Assembly (NCBI RefSeq): GCF_900055185.1
Contig: NZ_FIZX01000001.1
Location: 186,001 to 250,000 of the forward strand
DNA from: Grimontia celer
GTDB taxonomy: Bacteria > Pseudomonadota > Gammaproteobacteria > Enterobacterales > Vibrionaceae
Direction: 5' to 3'
DNA length: 64,000 nucleotides
In this document: piece by piece, positions 19,843 to 29,629 of the stretch
How positions within the stretch are numbered: the first letter of the stretch is position 1
Layout of the letters: each line of letters begins with the position of its first letter
The notes under the pieces: model-generated
What the model was told of the DNA's origin: nothing
What the model saw: only the letters and a program-made list of their open reading frames with translations
Databases searched by the model: none
Position numbers and translations under genes: made by a program

Positions 19843-20871
19843 TCAGTTGACAGGTGACAGTGGAAGCGGATGACCACACATCTCGAGACAAAACGCGGAA
19901 AGTGCCGGCCAAGGTTGGCTGTCGAAATCGGTTTTCACCATCACCTCGATGGCTGCAAGGCTTTGCAGAAGGTGCATCAGCGTTGGCAACGTCAAACGGT
20001 GAAGCGCCGCAGTCATCGCTGGGCGGCGAGTTTGCCAGACCCGGAAATGGTCAAAGATTTTGCTGAGACCCATGCCAGACGCGCCGTACTCCTGCATTTT
20101 ACATAGCTGGATTAACTCTTTTTGGATAACCCGCAGCAAAATGGTGATTTCCACGCCTTCAGCTTCAAGCTGACGAACGATACGAACAGCGCGCTTGGCT
20201 TTGCCTTCAATCAGTGCGTCGGTGAGCTGGAATGGTGTGTAGTGGTTGTGACGTGATAAGGCATCCTGAAGCCTTGGCAGTGTCAGTTCACCATCTGGAT
20301 AGAGCAGTTGAAGTTTCATCAGGCTTTGCGACAGTGCCAGAAGGTTACCTTCATGCCATTGCGCCAGCAGCATCACAGACTCGTGGTCAGGATGCAGTCC
20401 CAGACTGTGACAGCGATTCTCTATGAATCGTGGCAGCTGTCTGCCATCAGGTGTGTTGCATGGCACATACAAACCGTTTGCCTGGAAACTGGTGAACCAC
20501 TTGGCTGATTCCTGCTTTTTGTTCAGGCGAGGGCCATCGAGGATCAAAACCAAATCCTGATGCAGCATAGGCTGAAGCTCTTTCAGCGCATTAGCTTGAG
20601 CCGTGGTCAGCGGGTTTTCAGGTAGTGCCAGAATGATGATTTGTCGGCTGGCGAACAGGCTCAGTGCCTGGCAAACGTCATAAACATCTTGCCAGTTGAG
20701 CTGGTTATCGATGACAAAGCGGTGCTTCTCATCGAAGCCCTGCTTCTGTGCAACATCAATGATGCTTTGCTTGGATTCCTCTTTCAGCAGCGGTTCGTTG
20801 CCGAAGATAAGGTAAGTCTGACACAGCCCCTGATTAAGACGCTGTGTCAGTTGTTCTGGGTAGATCCTCAT
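19843..20871 (-). CDS. holA: DNA polymerase III delta subunit
   Basis: Clamp-loader subunit that opens the beta sliding clamp. The 342-aa protein matches HolA in length and sequence: MRIYPEQLTQRLNQGLCQTYLIFGNEPLL at the start, and domain III with HFRVWQTRRPAMTAAL near the end. It overlaps lptE by four bases, as in the usual leuS-lptE-holA order. Confidence 0.95.
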   Translation of the reverse strand: MRIYPEQLTQRLNQGLCQTYLIFGNEPLLKEESKQSIIDVAQKQGFDEKHRFVIDNQLNWQDVYDVCQALSLFASRQIIILALPENPLTTAQANALKELQPMLHQDLVLILDGPRLNKKQESAKWFTSFQANGLYVPCNTPDGRQLPRFIENRCHSLGLHPDHESVMLLAQWHEGNLLALSQSLMKLQLLYPDGELTLPRLQDALSRHNHYTPFQLTDALIEGKAKRAVRIVRQLEAEGVEITILLRVIQKELIQLCKMQEYGASGMGLSKIFDHFRVWQTRRPAMTAALHRLTLPTLMHLLQSLAAIEVMVKTDFDSQPWPALSAFCLEMCGHPLPLSPVN

Positions 20872-21542
20872 TCTGTGCTTTCTTCACCGCTGGTGGTGAA
20901 GCTCGACAGAGGCTTACCGCGTGATTCGTCATCTTTGCCATCGAATCGAGTTTCGATCGTAATGGCTGGCTTATCTTCGTCCACGCCCTGATAAAGCTCA
21001 CGCAGTGCTTTTTCTTCCGCTTCTTTGCGCTCAAAGGCTTCGATGTGCGCATTTAGACGGGCAAGCTGTCGCATGATTTGTTTGGTTGCTTCAACGCGCA
21101 TTTCCTGGGCCAGCATTTCCTCTTCCACCGACTTCGCCAAGGCGGTCAATGGGTTATCAAGGTAGGTGCGGCTAAGAGATGTCGAGAAGTTGTAGTTGCC
21201 TTTTTCCGGCACTGTCACTGAGTAGCTGACGGTATAAGCAAATTGCTTTTCCGCTACGCGGCTGTTCTGGTAAAGCGACAAGGTGCTTTCACCATAGCTT
21301 TCGCCTTTCAGGTACAGGTTGGAAATGGTTTGGGCCGGCGGGATGACGTCAATGTCATGAAGACGCAGTTGAGTCTTCATTTCACGGGTGAGTTTGCCGT
21401 ATTTATCGAAACTGGTGACTGACAGTTTCTGGATTTCGTCTGGCAGATTGTAGCTGCCGCGAAGATGGAATCCGCAAGAAGCGGTGGCCAAAGCGGCCAC
21501 CACGACTAGCAGGGTTCGGAGAGAGCGAAAGATCGATTTCAC
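20868..21542 (-). CDS. lptE: LPS-assembly lipoprotein LptE
   Basis: Outer-membrane lipoprotein that plugs the LptD barrel and helps place LPS in the outer leaflet. The 224-aa product has a lipobox LATASC (cysteine at residue 23) followed by GFHLRG, the LptE hallmark. The C-terminal tail after about residue 170 is charged and longer than in E. coli LptE, rich in Glu and Lys, and presumably faces the periplasm. It lies 15 bp after leuS. Confidence 0.94.
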   Translation of the reverse strand: MKSIFRSLRTLLVVVAALATASCGFHLRGSYNLPDEIQKLSVTSFDKYGKLTREMKTQLRLHDIDVIPPAQTISNLYLKGESYGESTLSLYQNSRVAEKQFAYTVSYSVTVPEKGNYNFSTSLSRTYLDNPLTALAKSVEEEMLAQEMRVEATKQIMRQLARLNAHIEAFERKEAEEKALRELYQGVDEDKPAITIETRFDGKDDESRGKPLSSFTTSGEESTE

Positions 21543-21557
21543 CGAATACTCCCTGTG

Positions 21558-24140
21558 TTAGTTAGCAACGATATTAACCAGTTTGCCCGGTACGTAAATC
21601 ACTTTGCGTACGGTTTTACCCTCGGTGTGCTTCACAACGTGTTCGTCGTTTAGCGCCATCGATTCTACTGATTCTTTAGCTGCGTCTGCTGCAACGGTGA
21701 TTTTCGCGCGAAGCTTGCCATTCACCTGAACGATGATCAGCTTCTCGTCTTCCACCATGGCGTCTTGGTCTGCGACTGGCCATACCGTGTTGTCGATGTC
21801 AGTTTGACCCAGTGCAGCCCACAGCTCAGTGCTGATGTGCGGAGTGATTGGGTACAGCATCGCAACAATCGCTTTCACTGCTTCATCCAGGATTGCGCGG
21901 TCAGCATCAGTGTCTTGAGGTGCTTTGGTCAGACGGTTCATCAGTTCCATGATCGCAGCGATCGCGGTGTTGAAGGTCTGACGGCGGCCGATATCATCGC
22001 CCACTTTCGCGATAGTCTTGTGAACTTCACGACGCAGTGCTTTCTGATCAGCGTTCAGTGCTGATGCATCCAGCACAGCCACTTCACCTTTCGAAGTGTG
22101 TTCGAATACCAGTTTCCAAACACGCTTGAGGAAGCGGTTAGCACCTTCAACGCCAGACTCTTGCCACTCAAGGGTCATGTCTGCTGGTGATGCAAACATC
22201 ATGAACAGACGCACGGTGTCAGCACCGTACTTATCAACCATCTCTTGTGGATCGATACCGTTGTTCTTCGACTTAGACATTTTGGTCATGCCTGAGTGAA
22301 CAAGGTCGTGACCCTCGTTATCGACAGCCTTAGTGATGCGGCCCTTTTCGTCACGGCTAACGGTTACTTCAGTTGGAGAAACCCACTCAATGCCGCCTTT
22401 CTCGTTTTCGTAAGAGAAAGCATCAGCCAGTACCATGCCTTGACACAGCAGGCGCTTAAATGGCTCGTCAGATGTAACGTAGCCCGCATCGCGCAGCAGT
22501 TTATGGAAGAAGCGAGAGTAAAGCAGGTGCATTACCGCGTGCTCGATACCACCAATGTACTGGTCAACAGGCAGCCAGTAGTTTGCTGCTTCTGAGTCGA
22601 GAATTTCGTCTGCTTTAGGTGAACAGTAACGCGCGTAGTACCAGCTTGACTCCATAAAGGTATCGAAGGTGTCCGTTTCGCGCAGTGCTGGTTGACCATT
22701 GTAGGTGGTTTCTGCCCACGTCTTGTCTGCTTTGATTGGGCTGGTTACGCCGTCCATTACCACGTCTTCTGGCAGGATGACTGGCAGTTGGTCAGCTGGC
22801 ACTGGATGCACTTCACCGTCTTCAGTGGTTACCATTGGGATTGGTGCACCCCAGTAACGTTGACGAGATACACCCCAGTCACGCAGACGGAAGTTCACTG
22901 TCTTGTGACCTTTACCTTCTGATTCCAGCTTCGCTGCAATCGCATCGAACGCTTGCTCGAAGCTCAGACCGTCGAACTCACCTGAGTTGAACAAAGCACC
23001 TTTCTCGGTGTGTGCAGCTTCAGAGATGTCTGGTGCATTGCCATCTTCTGCCAGGATCACTGGCTCAATGTTCAAGCCGTACTTGGTTGCAAACTCGAAG
23101 TCGCGCTGGTCGTGTGCAGGTACTGCCATAACAGCGCCTGTACCGTAGTCCATCAATACGAAGTTTGCTACGTAAACAGGTACTTCGCGGCCGTACAATG
23201 GGTGAATAGCTGTAAGGCCAGTAGCCATACCTTTCTTCTCCATTGTCGCCAGTTCAGCTTCTGCTACTTTGGTGTTCTTACACTCTTCGATGAATGCTGC
23301 AAGCTCTGGGTTGGTCTCAGCGGCGATTGTCGCAAGAGGGTGGCCTGCTGCGATACCTACATAAGTCACACCCATTAGCGTGTCTGGACGTGTTGTGTAA
23401 ACTTCAAGGTCAGCTTGACCTTTTACTTCAAACTTAAGTTCAACACCTTCAGAGCGACCAATCCAGTTACGCTGCATGGTTTTGACCATTTCAGGCCAGC
23501 CATCCAGGTTATCCAGATCGTCGATTAGCTCTTGAGCATATTCAGTGATTTTGATGAACCACTGAGGGATTTCTTTCTGCTCAACGATTGCACCTGAACG
23601 CCAACCGCGTCCATCTACAACTTGTTCGTTTGCCAGAACCGTTTGGTCTACTGGGTCCCAGTTAACCGTTGACATCTTCTTGTACACCAAGCCTTTCTCG
23701 TAAAGCTTGGTGAAGAACTCTTGCTCCCAACGGTAGTATTCAGGGGTACAGGTCGCGAATTCACGTTCCCAGTCGTAGCCGAAGCCCAGCATTTTAAGCT
23801 GGTTCTTCATGTATTCAATATTTTCGTAAGTCCAAGGTGCTGGTGCAGTCTTGTTCTTCACGGCTGCGTTTTCTGCAGGCAGACCGAACGCGTCCCAACC
23901 GATAGGTTGCATCACATTCTTGCCTTGCAAACGCTGGTAGCGAGAGATGACGTCACCGATGGTGTAGTTACGCACGTGACCCATGTGTAGTCGACCGCTT
24001 GGGTACGGGAACATGGAAAGGCAATAAAACTTTTCTTTGCTTGGGTCTTCTTGAACTACGAAGGTTTTGTTCTTGTCCCAATCGGCCTGAACTTTAGGCT
24101 CGATGTCCTGTGGACGGTATTGTTCTTGCATCGATGACAT
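21558..24140 (-). CDS. leuS: Leucyl-tRNA synthetase
   Basis: Class I synthetase, 860 aa, the usual bacterial length. The HIGH motif appears as HMGH in [17 protein letters not shown] and the KMSKS motif as KMSKSKNNG. The CP1 editing domain holds [14 protein letters not shown]. It heads the minus-strand cluster and faces ybeL across 98 bp. Confidence 0.98.
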   Translation of the reverse strand: MSSMQEQYRPQDIEPKVQADWDKNKTFVVQEDPSKEKFYCLSMFPYPSGRLHMGHVRNYTIGDVISRYQRLQGKNVMQPIGWDAFGLPAENAAVKNKTAPAPWTYENIEYMKNQLKMLGFGYDWEREFATCTPEYYRWEQEFFTKLYEKGLVYKKMSTVNWDPVDQTVLANEQVVDGRGWRSGAIVEQKEIPQWFIKITEYAQELIDDLDNLDGWPEMVKTMQRNWIGRSEGVELKFEVKGQADLEVYTTRPDTLMGVTYVGIAAGHPLATIAAETNPELAAFIEECKNTKVAEAELATMEKKGMATGLTAIHPLYGREVPVYVANFVLMDYGTGAVMAVPAHDQRDFEFATKYGLNIEPVILAEDGNAPDISEAAHTEKGALFNSGEFDGLSFEQAFDAIAAKLESEGKGHKTVNFRLRDWGVSRQRYWGAPIPMVTTEDGEVHPVPADQLPVILPEDVVMDGVTSPIKADKTWAETTYNGQPALRETDTFDTFMESSWYYARYCSPKADEILDSEAANYWLPVDQYIGGIEHAVMHLLYSRFFHKLLRDAGYVTSDEPFKRLLCQGMVLADAFSYENEKGGIEWVSPTEVTVSRDEKGRITKAVDNEGHDLVHSGMTKMSKSKNNGIDPQEMVDKYGADTVRLFMMFASPADMTLEWQESGVEGANRFLKRVWKLVFEHTSKGEVAVLDASALNADQKALRREVHKTIAKVGDDIGRRQTFNTAIAAIMELMNRLTKAPQDTDADRAILDEAVKAIVAMLYPITPHISTELWAALGQTDIDNTVWPVADQDAMVEDEKLIIVQVNGKLRAKITVAADAAKESVESMALNDEHVVKHTEGKTVRKVIYVPGKLVNIVAN

Positions 24141-24238
24141 CCGGGAATTTGTGAGATAGGTATAAAATGAACCAAAATAATCGACATAGAATAACTAAAG
24201 GTAGAAGGCGCAACAACAGTTGAATGCAGAGGTGGCCT

Positions 24239-24724
24239 ATGTCAGAGCAAAAAGCGGAGTACAAGGTGCTGGTCGAACGGATCAGCGAAGCACTAAAGCA
24301 CAGCCCTGAAGAGTTACAACGTTGGCTGGATTTGTCTGAAAAGTATGTGAAAGCGGCGTCAGACATGACCAAAGATGAGCTTGCCCTTATCGAAGCTTAT
24401 TTCAAACGTGATGTGCAGGAATTTGGTGCGCGTTACAACGAGCCGGAAGAGAACAAAGATGATGGTCAGCTGTTTCGTGACCTGATTGCCAACACATTGT
24501 GGGAACAGCTTGCGGAAATCACAGATAAAACTCAACTTGAGTGGCGCGAGGTGCTTCAGGACATTCAGCATCATGGTGTTTACAACGCCGGTGAAGTGGT
24601 AGGGCTTGGCATTTTGATTTGTGAGAAATGTGGCAACCAGACTGAGCACACCCATGTGGATGTGCTGACGCCGTGTATTAAATGTGGTAGTAAAGAATTC
24701 AGTCGTAAGCCGTTTCCTGCATAG
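24239..24724 (+). CDS. ybeL: DUF1451 zinc-ribbon protein YbeL
   Basis: A 161-aa cytoplasmic protein of unknown function. The C-terminal zinc ribbon is CEKC (about residues 129-132) and CIKC (about 148-151); the N-terminal two thirds are helical and charged. I chose the ATG at 24239, since MSEQKAEYK is the family's usual beginning and GAGGTGG lies just upstream. It diverges from leuS, as in E. coli. Confidence 0.9.
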   Translation: MSEQKAEYKVLVERISEALKHSPEELQRWLDLSEKYVKAASDMTKDELALIEAYFKRDVQEFGARYNEPEENKDDGQLFRDLIANTLWEQLAEITDKTQLEWREVLQDIQHHGVYNAGEVVGLGILICEKCGNQTEHTHVDVLTPCIKCGSKEFSRKPFPA

Positions 24725-24792
24725 TCGGCTCTGACGCTGAGAGCTGATGGGCAAAGAGGCTTGAACACTGGCTTGTTTACCCTTCAAATTTT

Positions 24793-24834
24793 TAGGACCT
24801 AGGACCTAGGACCTAGGACCTAGGACCCAGGATC
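24793..24834. repeat. TAGGACC heptamer tandem tract
   Basis: Five head-to-tail copies of TAGGACC followed by a degenerate copy, between the convergent ybeL and SYLF genes. Because CCTAGG is palindromic, the tract is also rich in inverted symmetry. The copy number is likely to vary among strains. Confidence 0.9.
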
Positions 24835-24842
24835 GTTTTGTC

Positions 24843-25442
24843 TTAATTCCCCAGCGGCTCGATATTGAATTTTTGTCCGGCTAATGCAGCTTCAATCATT
24901 AAGCCGCCCTTAGCTTGGGTGAAAATTGCAATGCCATTGATGTAATAGGCTTTGGATTGCGCACTTCCGGCACTCGCTGAAGTGCCTGTCGTGCCGACAT
25001 GTGCTGCTGCGCCTTCAGTTAAAGCGGTGGCAGAAGCCTGCGCTCCGAGCTCAAAGCTGCCCGACATAAAACTGTCGAAGGTTTCTTTGTCTTCAAAGAA
25101 AAGTATCTCGCTGAATGCCTGCCCACCGAAGGTCAGGCCAACCGACACCTGAATCAACTCGGCTTCGGCGACAGTTTGATTACCTTGGTAAACCAGCCCA
25201 TTGCCGTAGGCACCGCCAATCCAGAAGCCACCTTTGCCTACCGATGGAAATACTGCGTATCCATAAGCTTTTTCAAAGAAAGGTTTTACCTGTTCGAAGC
25301 GATGAAAGTTCGCCAATGCAGCGCGGGTGTCAGCAAAGAGTTCGGCATCTGGCTCTGCATGGGAAAGTGGAACAAAGACTGATGCTAAAAGGATAACAAC
25401 GGAAGACGCAATTCTGGCCAAGGCGCGCATAAGACTCTCCAT
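24843..25442 (-). CDS. SYLF/Ysc84-domain exported protein
   Basis: A 199-aa protein with a signal peptide (about residues 1-29, ending PLSHA) and a SYLF (Ysc84) domain from about residue 60 to the end: GYAVFPSVGKGGFWIGGAYGNG, VGLTFGGQAFSEILFF, FNIEPLGN. Related domains bind lipids; the bacterial role is unknown. A second in-frame ATG four codons in is an equally good start. Confidence 0.85.
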   Translation of the reverse strand: MESLMRALARIASSVVILLASVFVPLSHAEPDAELFADTRAALANFHRFEQVKPFFEKAYGYAVFPSVGKGGFWIGGAYGNGLVYQGNQTVAEAELIQVSVGLTFGGQAFSEILFFEDKETFDSFMSGSFELGAQASATALTEGAAAHVGTTGTSASAGSAQSKAYYINGIAIFTQAKGGLMIEAALAGQKFNIEPLGN

Positions 25443-25462
25443 ATCAAACTAAATCAATCATT

Positions 25463-25494
25463 AAAAAAGCCAGAGAGATAATTCCCTCTGGCTG
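25463..25494 (-). terminator. Terminator of the lnt operon
   Basis: On the minus strand GCCAGAG, ten-base loop, CTCTGGC followed by TTTTTTAA, located 34 bp after the lnt stop and just before the SYLF gene start. Confidence 0.8.
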
Positions 25495-25527
25495 ATTAAG
25501 ACATGATTTTATAGCGCTTGTTCGCTC

Positions 25528-27078
25528 TTATTGTTGCGACTGGGTACTAACTGCGGATTTTTGACCTCGATTTAACAGAACCAGTGCCAACCCTGACAGA
25601 ACAATCCAAGCATAGAGGGGCCAGTCTCCGAAACGGGTGTAAGGTGTTTGGCCTATCGTCGTTGGTACATCAGTTCTGAGGACTACCGTTTCGAACTGTG
25701 GGATTTGGTCGATAATCTCCCCTTTGTAGTCAATAGCAGCGGTCAGACCGGTATTGGTCGCTCGCAGAACCGGCTTGCCGTTTTCCAGCGCGCGCATGCG
25801 GGCGATTTCTAAATGCTGATGGGGGCCAATCGAGGTACCAAACCAGGTGTCATTGGAAAGGGTCAGAATGAAATCCGACTCCTCCGTGAGGCTATGCCTA
25901 ACCTGATCGCTGAAGGCGATTTCATAGCAAATCGCGGGTGCAAGCTGGTAGCCTTTGGCGTCTATGTTCGATTGAGTGTAATCACCTCGACTGAACGATG
26001 ACATGGGTAGATTAAACAGCGGAGCTAGAGGGCGCAGGATGTCCTCAAACGGCACAAACTCACCAAACACCAACAGATGGTGTTTGCTGTAACGTTGTGA
26101 AGAGGGGTAGCTGTAACCGCCTTCCCCGTTGTCACCAAGCGTAATGACATTGTTGTAGGCCTTTCCGTCTGAGTTGATATCCAGAACGCCTGTGACTAGT
26201 GCGGTATCATTATTGATGGCAGCGGCATCCAAACGCGCGAGGAAGTCCGGTAAATCGCGCTCCAGAGCGGGGATGGCTGCTTCCGGCCAAATGACGATAT
26301 CTGCATCCCAATTCTGGCGTGTCATGTCCTGATACGCCAGCAGGGTAGGCCAACGCTGGCTTGGTAGCCACTTTAGCTCCTGGGGCACATTACCCTGAAC
26401 CATTGCCACATCTACACTCTCTCCCGTTTCCTGAACCCAGGGTACAAAAGAGGCACCGGTTGCAACGGCACCGACAACCAATGCCGGAAGAAGCGCAGAC
26501 GCTTTTCGGTTTATCAACGTGATGGCGATTGAGCCAGAAATGATAAGCAGTGCGAGCGTAATGCCTTGTACACCAAACATGGGCGCAAAGGAGGCTAATG
26601 GCCCTTCAATCTGACTGTAACCCGGCCAGAGCCATGGGAAACCCGTCAGGAACCAGCCTCGGAACCAGTCAACCAACAGCCAGAGAGATGGTGCCAGTAG
26701 CAAATAGGAAAGTGCCAGCGGCAGTTGAACACGGCGCAGGATATAGGAAAAAAGCGCAGGGAACAGTGCGAGGTAAGCAACCAACAGACCAATCAAGGCC
26801 AGTCCAATTGCGGTAGGCAGCCCACCGAATTTCTCGATAACGACGTAAACCCAGCCGACGCCGGTGCCGAATTGACCCAGACCCCAGAAAAATCCGATGT
26901 AGCTGGCACGCTTCGGAGATTGTCCATGAATAAGAAGGAGAAGTGCCACCAGAGAGACCAGCATGGCTGGCCAGAAGGAGTAAGGCGCGAAGGCGAGGGT
27001 GGCGAGTGCACCTGAAAAAGCGGCCCCGAAGATCCGCATGAATACTTGGGGCCGCTTAAATGTTTCGATGTTTAGCAT
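25528..27078 (-). CDS. lnt: Apolipoprotein N-acyltransferase
   Basis: Inner-membrane enzyme that adds the third acyl chain to lipoproteins before Lol export. The 516-aa product begins with about seven membrane segments, then a periplasmic nitrilase domain. Catalytic residues are visible as Glu in WPEAAIPALE, Lys near YSKHHLLVFGEFVPFE and Cys in AICYEIAF. A last membrane helix is near the C-terminus. It lies seven bp after corC. Confidence 0.96.
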   Translation of the reverse strand: MLNIETFKRPQVFMRIFGAAFSGALATLAFAPYSFWPAMLVSLVALLLLIHGQSPKRASYIGFFWGLGQFGTGVGWVYVVIEKFGGLPTAIGLALIGLLVAYLALFPALFSYILRRVQLPLALSYLLLAPSLWLLVDWFRGWFLTGFPWLWPGYSQIEGPLASFAPMFGVQGITLALLIISGSIAITLINRKASALLPALVVGAVATGASFVPWVQETGESVDVAMVQGNVPQELKWLPSQRWPTLLAYQDMTRQNWDADIVIWPEAAIPALERDLPDFLARLDAAAINNDTALVTGVLDINSDGKAYNNVITLGDNGEGGYSYPSSQRYSKHHLLVFGEFVPFEDILRPLAPLFNLPMSSFSRGDYTQSNIDAKGYQLAPAICYEIAFSDQVRHSLTEESDFILTLSNDTWFGTSIGPHQHLEIARMRALENGKPVLRATNTGLTAAIDYKGEIIDQIPQFETVVLRTDVPTTIGQTPYTRFGDWPLYAWIVLSGLALVLLNRGQKSAVSTQSQQ

Positions 27079-27085
27079 TTGACGT

Positions 27086-27952
27086 TTATGCCGTTTCCTC
27101 TGCAGTAGTATCTGGAATAGTAACCTGCAATTGGATGATGCGTCGACTGTCAGCTGCCGTCACCTTAAAGTGGAAGTTCTCAATGTCCACTTCTTCACCA
27201 CGTCCTGGCAGGTGACCAAAGCTGGTCATCACAAGGCCACCGATGGTGTCGATGTCGTCATCGCTAAACTGAGAACCGAACTTCTCATTGAAATCTTCCA
27301 GCGTAGTCAGCGCCTTCACCGCGAAGGTGTGCTTGCTGAGCTGGCGGATTTCCTGCTCTTCTTCGTCGTCGTATTCGTCTTCGATATCGCCAACGATTTC
27401 CTCAAGAATATCTTCGATGGTCACCACGCCGGATACACCGCCAAACTCGTCGACAACAATCGACATGTGGTAGCGTTCTTCCTGGAATTCTTTCAGCAGT
27501 CGGTCAACACGTTTGCTTTCCGGCACAACCACGGCTGGACGGATCACTTTGTCGATGTCGAACGGTTCGCTGTCCGGCATCAGGTAACGCAGCAAGTCTT
27601 TTGCCAGTAAGATGCCTTCAACGTGGTCTTTATCATCACTGATCACCGGGTAGCGTGAATGCTGGGCGTCGTTGATGATGGTGATGATTTCTTCGAGAGG
27701 TTGTGAGCGCTCGATGGTCACCATCTGCGAACGCGGAATCATGATGTCTCGGATGCGCATTTCAGAAATCTGCATAACGCCTTCGAGCATATCCCGTGTA
27801 TCGTGGTCGATCAGATCGTTCTGTTCCGAATCACGGAATACATCTACCAGTTCCTGACGATCTTTAGGCTCACCCTGAAAGATCTGTCCTAAACGTTCGA
27901 AGAAGGTCTTTCTACTCGGACCTTCAGAGCTTTGTGAGTTGTCTTCGTTCAT
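27086..27952 (-). CDS. corC: CorC/HlyC-family CBS-domain protein
   Basis: Cytosolic CBS-pair protein linked to magnesium and cobalt efflux, 288 aa. Two CBS repeats ([15 protein letters not shown] and [17 protein letters not shown] regions) are followed by the CorC_HlyC domain ([20 protein letters not shown]). I start at [10 protein letters not shown], the family's usual N-terminus, rather than 15 codons upstream inside ybeY. Confidence 0.92.
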   Translation of the reverse strand: MNEDNSQSSEGPSRKTFFERLGQIFQGEPKDRQELVDVFRDSEQNDLIDHDTRDMLEGVMQISEMRIRDIMIPRSQMVTIERSQPLEEIITIINDAQHSRYPVISDDKDHVEGILLAKDLLRYLMPDSEPFDIDKVIRPAVVVPESKRVDRLLKEFQEERYHMSIVVDEFGGVSGVVTIEDILEEIVGDIEDEYDDEEEQEIRQLSKHTFAVKALTTLEDFNEKFGSQFSDDDIDTIGGLVMTSFGHLPGRGEEVDIENFHFKVTAADSRRIIQLQVTIPDTTAEETA

Positions 27953-27977
27953 TGTCTCTATTTTTACAACGTTGATA

Positions 27978-28442
27978 TTAGATGAAGTCTGCCGCATAAG
28001 GGTTGTCGAAACCCAGTGCGTTCATGATAGAAATCTCGAGAGATTCCATCTCTTCGGCTTCTTCATCGTCTATATGGTCATAACCTAGCAGATGGAGACT
28101 GCCGTGTACAACCATGTGCGCCCAGTGGGCTAGTAGGTCTTTATTCTGTTCTTCAGCTTCTTTTTCGACGACTTGACGACAGATAATCAGGTCGCCCAGC
28201 AGATCCAACTCCACGCCCGGAGGCGCTTCGAACGGGAAAGACAGCACATTGGTCGGCTTGTCTTTTCCGCGATAGTCGCGGTTAAGAGACTGGCTCTCAA
28301 ACTCGTCCACGAGACGGATAGTCACTTCCGCCTGCTCTTGGAAAGATTTGACCGCCTGCTCAAACCACTGTTGAAACTGCTGTTCAGTGGGCAGATTATC
28401 GGTGTTTTGTGTCGCAACTTGAAGGTCGACAATATATTGCAT
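27978..28442 (-). CDS. ybeY: Endoribonuclease YbeY
   Basis: Single-strand RNase needed for 16S rRNA 3'-end maturation and ribosome quality control. The zinc site [11 protein letters not shown] (HxxxHxxxxxH) is at about residues 114-124. The 154-aa product is full length and abuts ybeZ with no gap. Confidence 0.97.
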   Translation of the reverse strand: MQYIVDLQVATQNTDNLPTEQQFQQWFEQAVKSFQEQAEVTIRLVDEFESQSLNRDYRGKDKPTNVLSFPFEAPPGVELDLLGDLIICRQVVEKEAEEQNKDLLAHWAHMVVHGSLHLLGYDHIDDEEAEEMESLEISIMNALGFDNPYAADFI

Positions 28443-29519
28443 TTACGGTTGCTTCTCTTCTGAAGGCGGTGCGGCATTTAATGCTGCTTCGCGTTCCTGG
28501 CGACGTCGCTCTTCCGCTTGTTTACGGGCACGGGCGTCTTCCGCTTCCCATGCATCATAGGCCTGCACGATACGTGCAACGACAGGGTGACGAACCACAT
28601 CATCCGCTTGGAAGAAGTTAAAGCTGATTTCGTTCACATCTGCTAACACTTCTATCGCATGACGAAGGCCAGATTTTGCATTACGTGGCAGGTCAATCTG
28701 CGTCACGTCACCGGTGATCACCGCACGGCTGTTAAAGCCGATACGTGTCAGGAACATCTTCATCTGCTCCACGGTGGTGTTCTGGCTCTCATCAAGAATG
28801 ATGAAGGCGTCATTGAGCGTACGGCCACGCATGTATGCCAACGGCGCGACTTCAATGACGTTGCGTTCAATTAGCTTCTCTACGCGCTCAAAACCCAGCA
28901 TTTCGAACAGGGCATCGTATAGTGGGCGCAGGTAAGGATCGACTTTCTGGCTCAGATCGCCTGGCAGGAAGCCCAGTTTCTCACCGGCTTCAACCGCAGG
29001 ACGGGTAAGCAAAATACGGCGGATTTCTTGACGCTCAAGCGCATCAACTGCTGCAGCAACCGCTAAGTAAGTTTTACCTGTACCGGCAGGACCAATACCG
29101 AAGGTGATGTCATGCGTCACCATGTTGGCAATATATTGCGCCTGATTAGGTGTACGCGGTTTGATCACGCCTTTCTTGGTTTTGATGTTGATCTCTTTGC
29201 CGTAAGGGATCGACGACTCGATGTTTTGTTCCAGCACACCACTTTCTTTGATCGCCAGATGTACCTGCTCTGGCTCGAGGTCAACGAAATTGCCTTTTAC
29301 CGGTGCGGTTTCAACGTAAAGTCGTTTGAGAATATCGATAGCGGCAGTGGCGGTGTGAGGTTGGCCGACCACGGAGAATTGATGATTTCGGTGATTGATT
29401 TCCACACCTAAACGGCGTTCGAGCTGTTTGATGTTGTCATCGTAAGGGCCGCAGAGGCTGGCCAGGCGCGAATTATCAGCTGGTTCCAGTGATACTTCTA
29501 AAGTAATGACTTTGTTCAA
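28443..29519 (-). CDS. ybeZ: PhoH-like ATPase YbeZ
   Basis: P-loop ATPase of the PhoH family, a partner of YbeY in rRNA processing. The 358-aa product has an N-terminal KH-like region, Walker A GPAGTGKT (at about residues 142-149) and Walker B FIILDESQNT. The C-terminal tail after about 325 is charged and low in complexity. Confidence 0.95.
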   Translation of the reverse strand: MNKVITLEVSLEPADNSRLASLCGPYDDNIKQLERRLGVEINHRNHQFSVVGQPHTATAAIDILKRLYVETAPVKGNFVDLEPEQVHLAIKESGVLEQNIESSIPYGKEINIKTKKGVIKPRTPNQAQYIANMVTHDITFGIGPAGTGKTYLAVAAAVDALERQEIRRILLTRPAVEAGEKLGFLPGDLSQKVDPYLRPLYDALFEMLGFERVEKLIERNVIEVAPLAYMRGRTLNDAFIILDESQNTTVEQMKMFLTRIGFNSRAVITGDVTQIDLPRNAKSGLRHAIEVLADVNEISFNFFQADDVVRHPVVARIVQAYDAWEAEDARARKQAEERRRQEREAALNAAPPSEEKQP

Positions 29520-29534
29520 TGCTTCCTCGCAATG

Positions 29535-29629
29535 GTTATCGGCGTCTGTATAGGACGCCGATAACAGGTGATTACCCTCGCTTCTGCGAGGCTTGGGATG
29601 GCTTTATTGGCCTCCGTATATTTACGGAG
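29535..29629. repeat. Three hairpins between ybeZ and miaB
   Basis: Three perfect inverted repeats occur within 95 bp: GTTATCGGCGTC/GACGCCGATAAC (29535-29565), CCTCGC/GCGAGG (29577-29592) and CTCCGTA/TACGGAG (29612-29629). None has a clear T-run on the minus strand. They may be RNA processing or stability elements between miaB and ybeZ. Confidence 0.6.
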
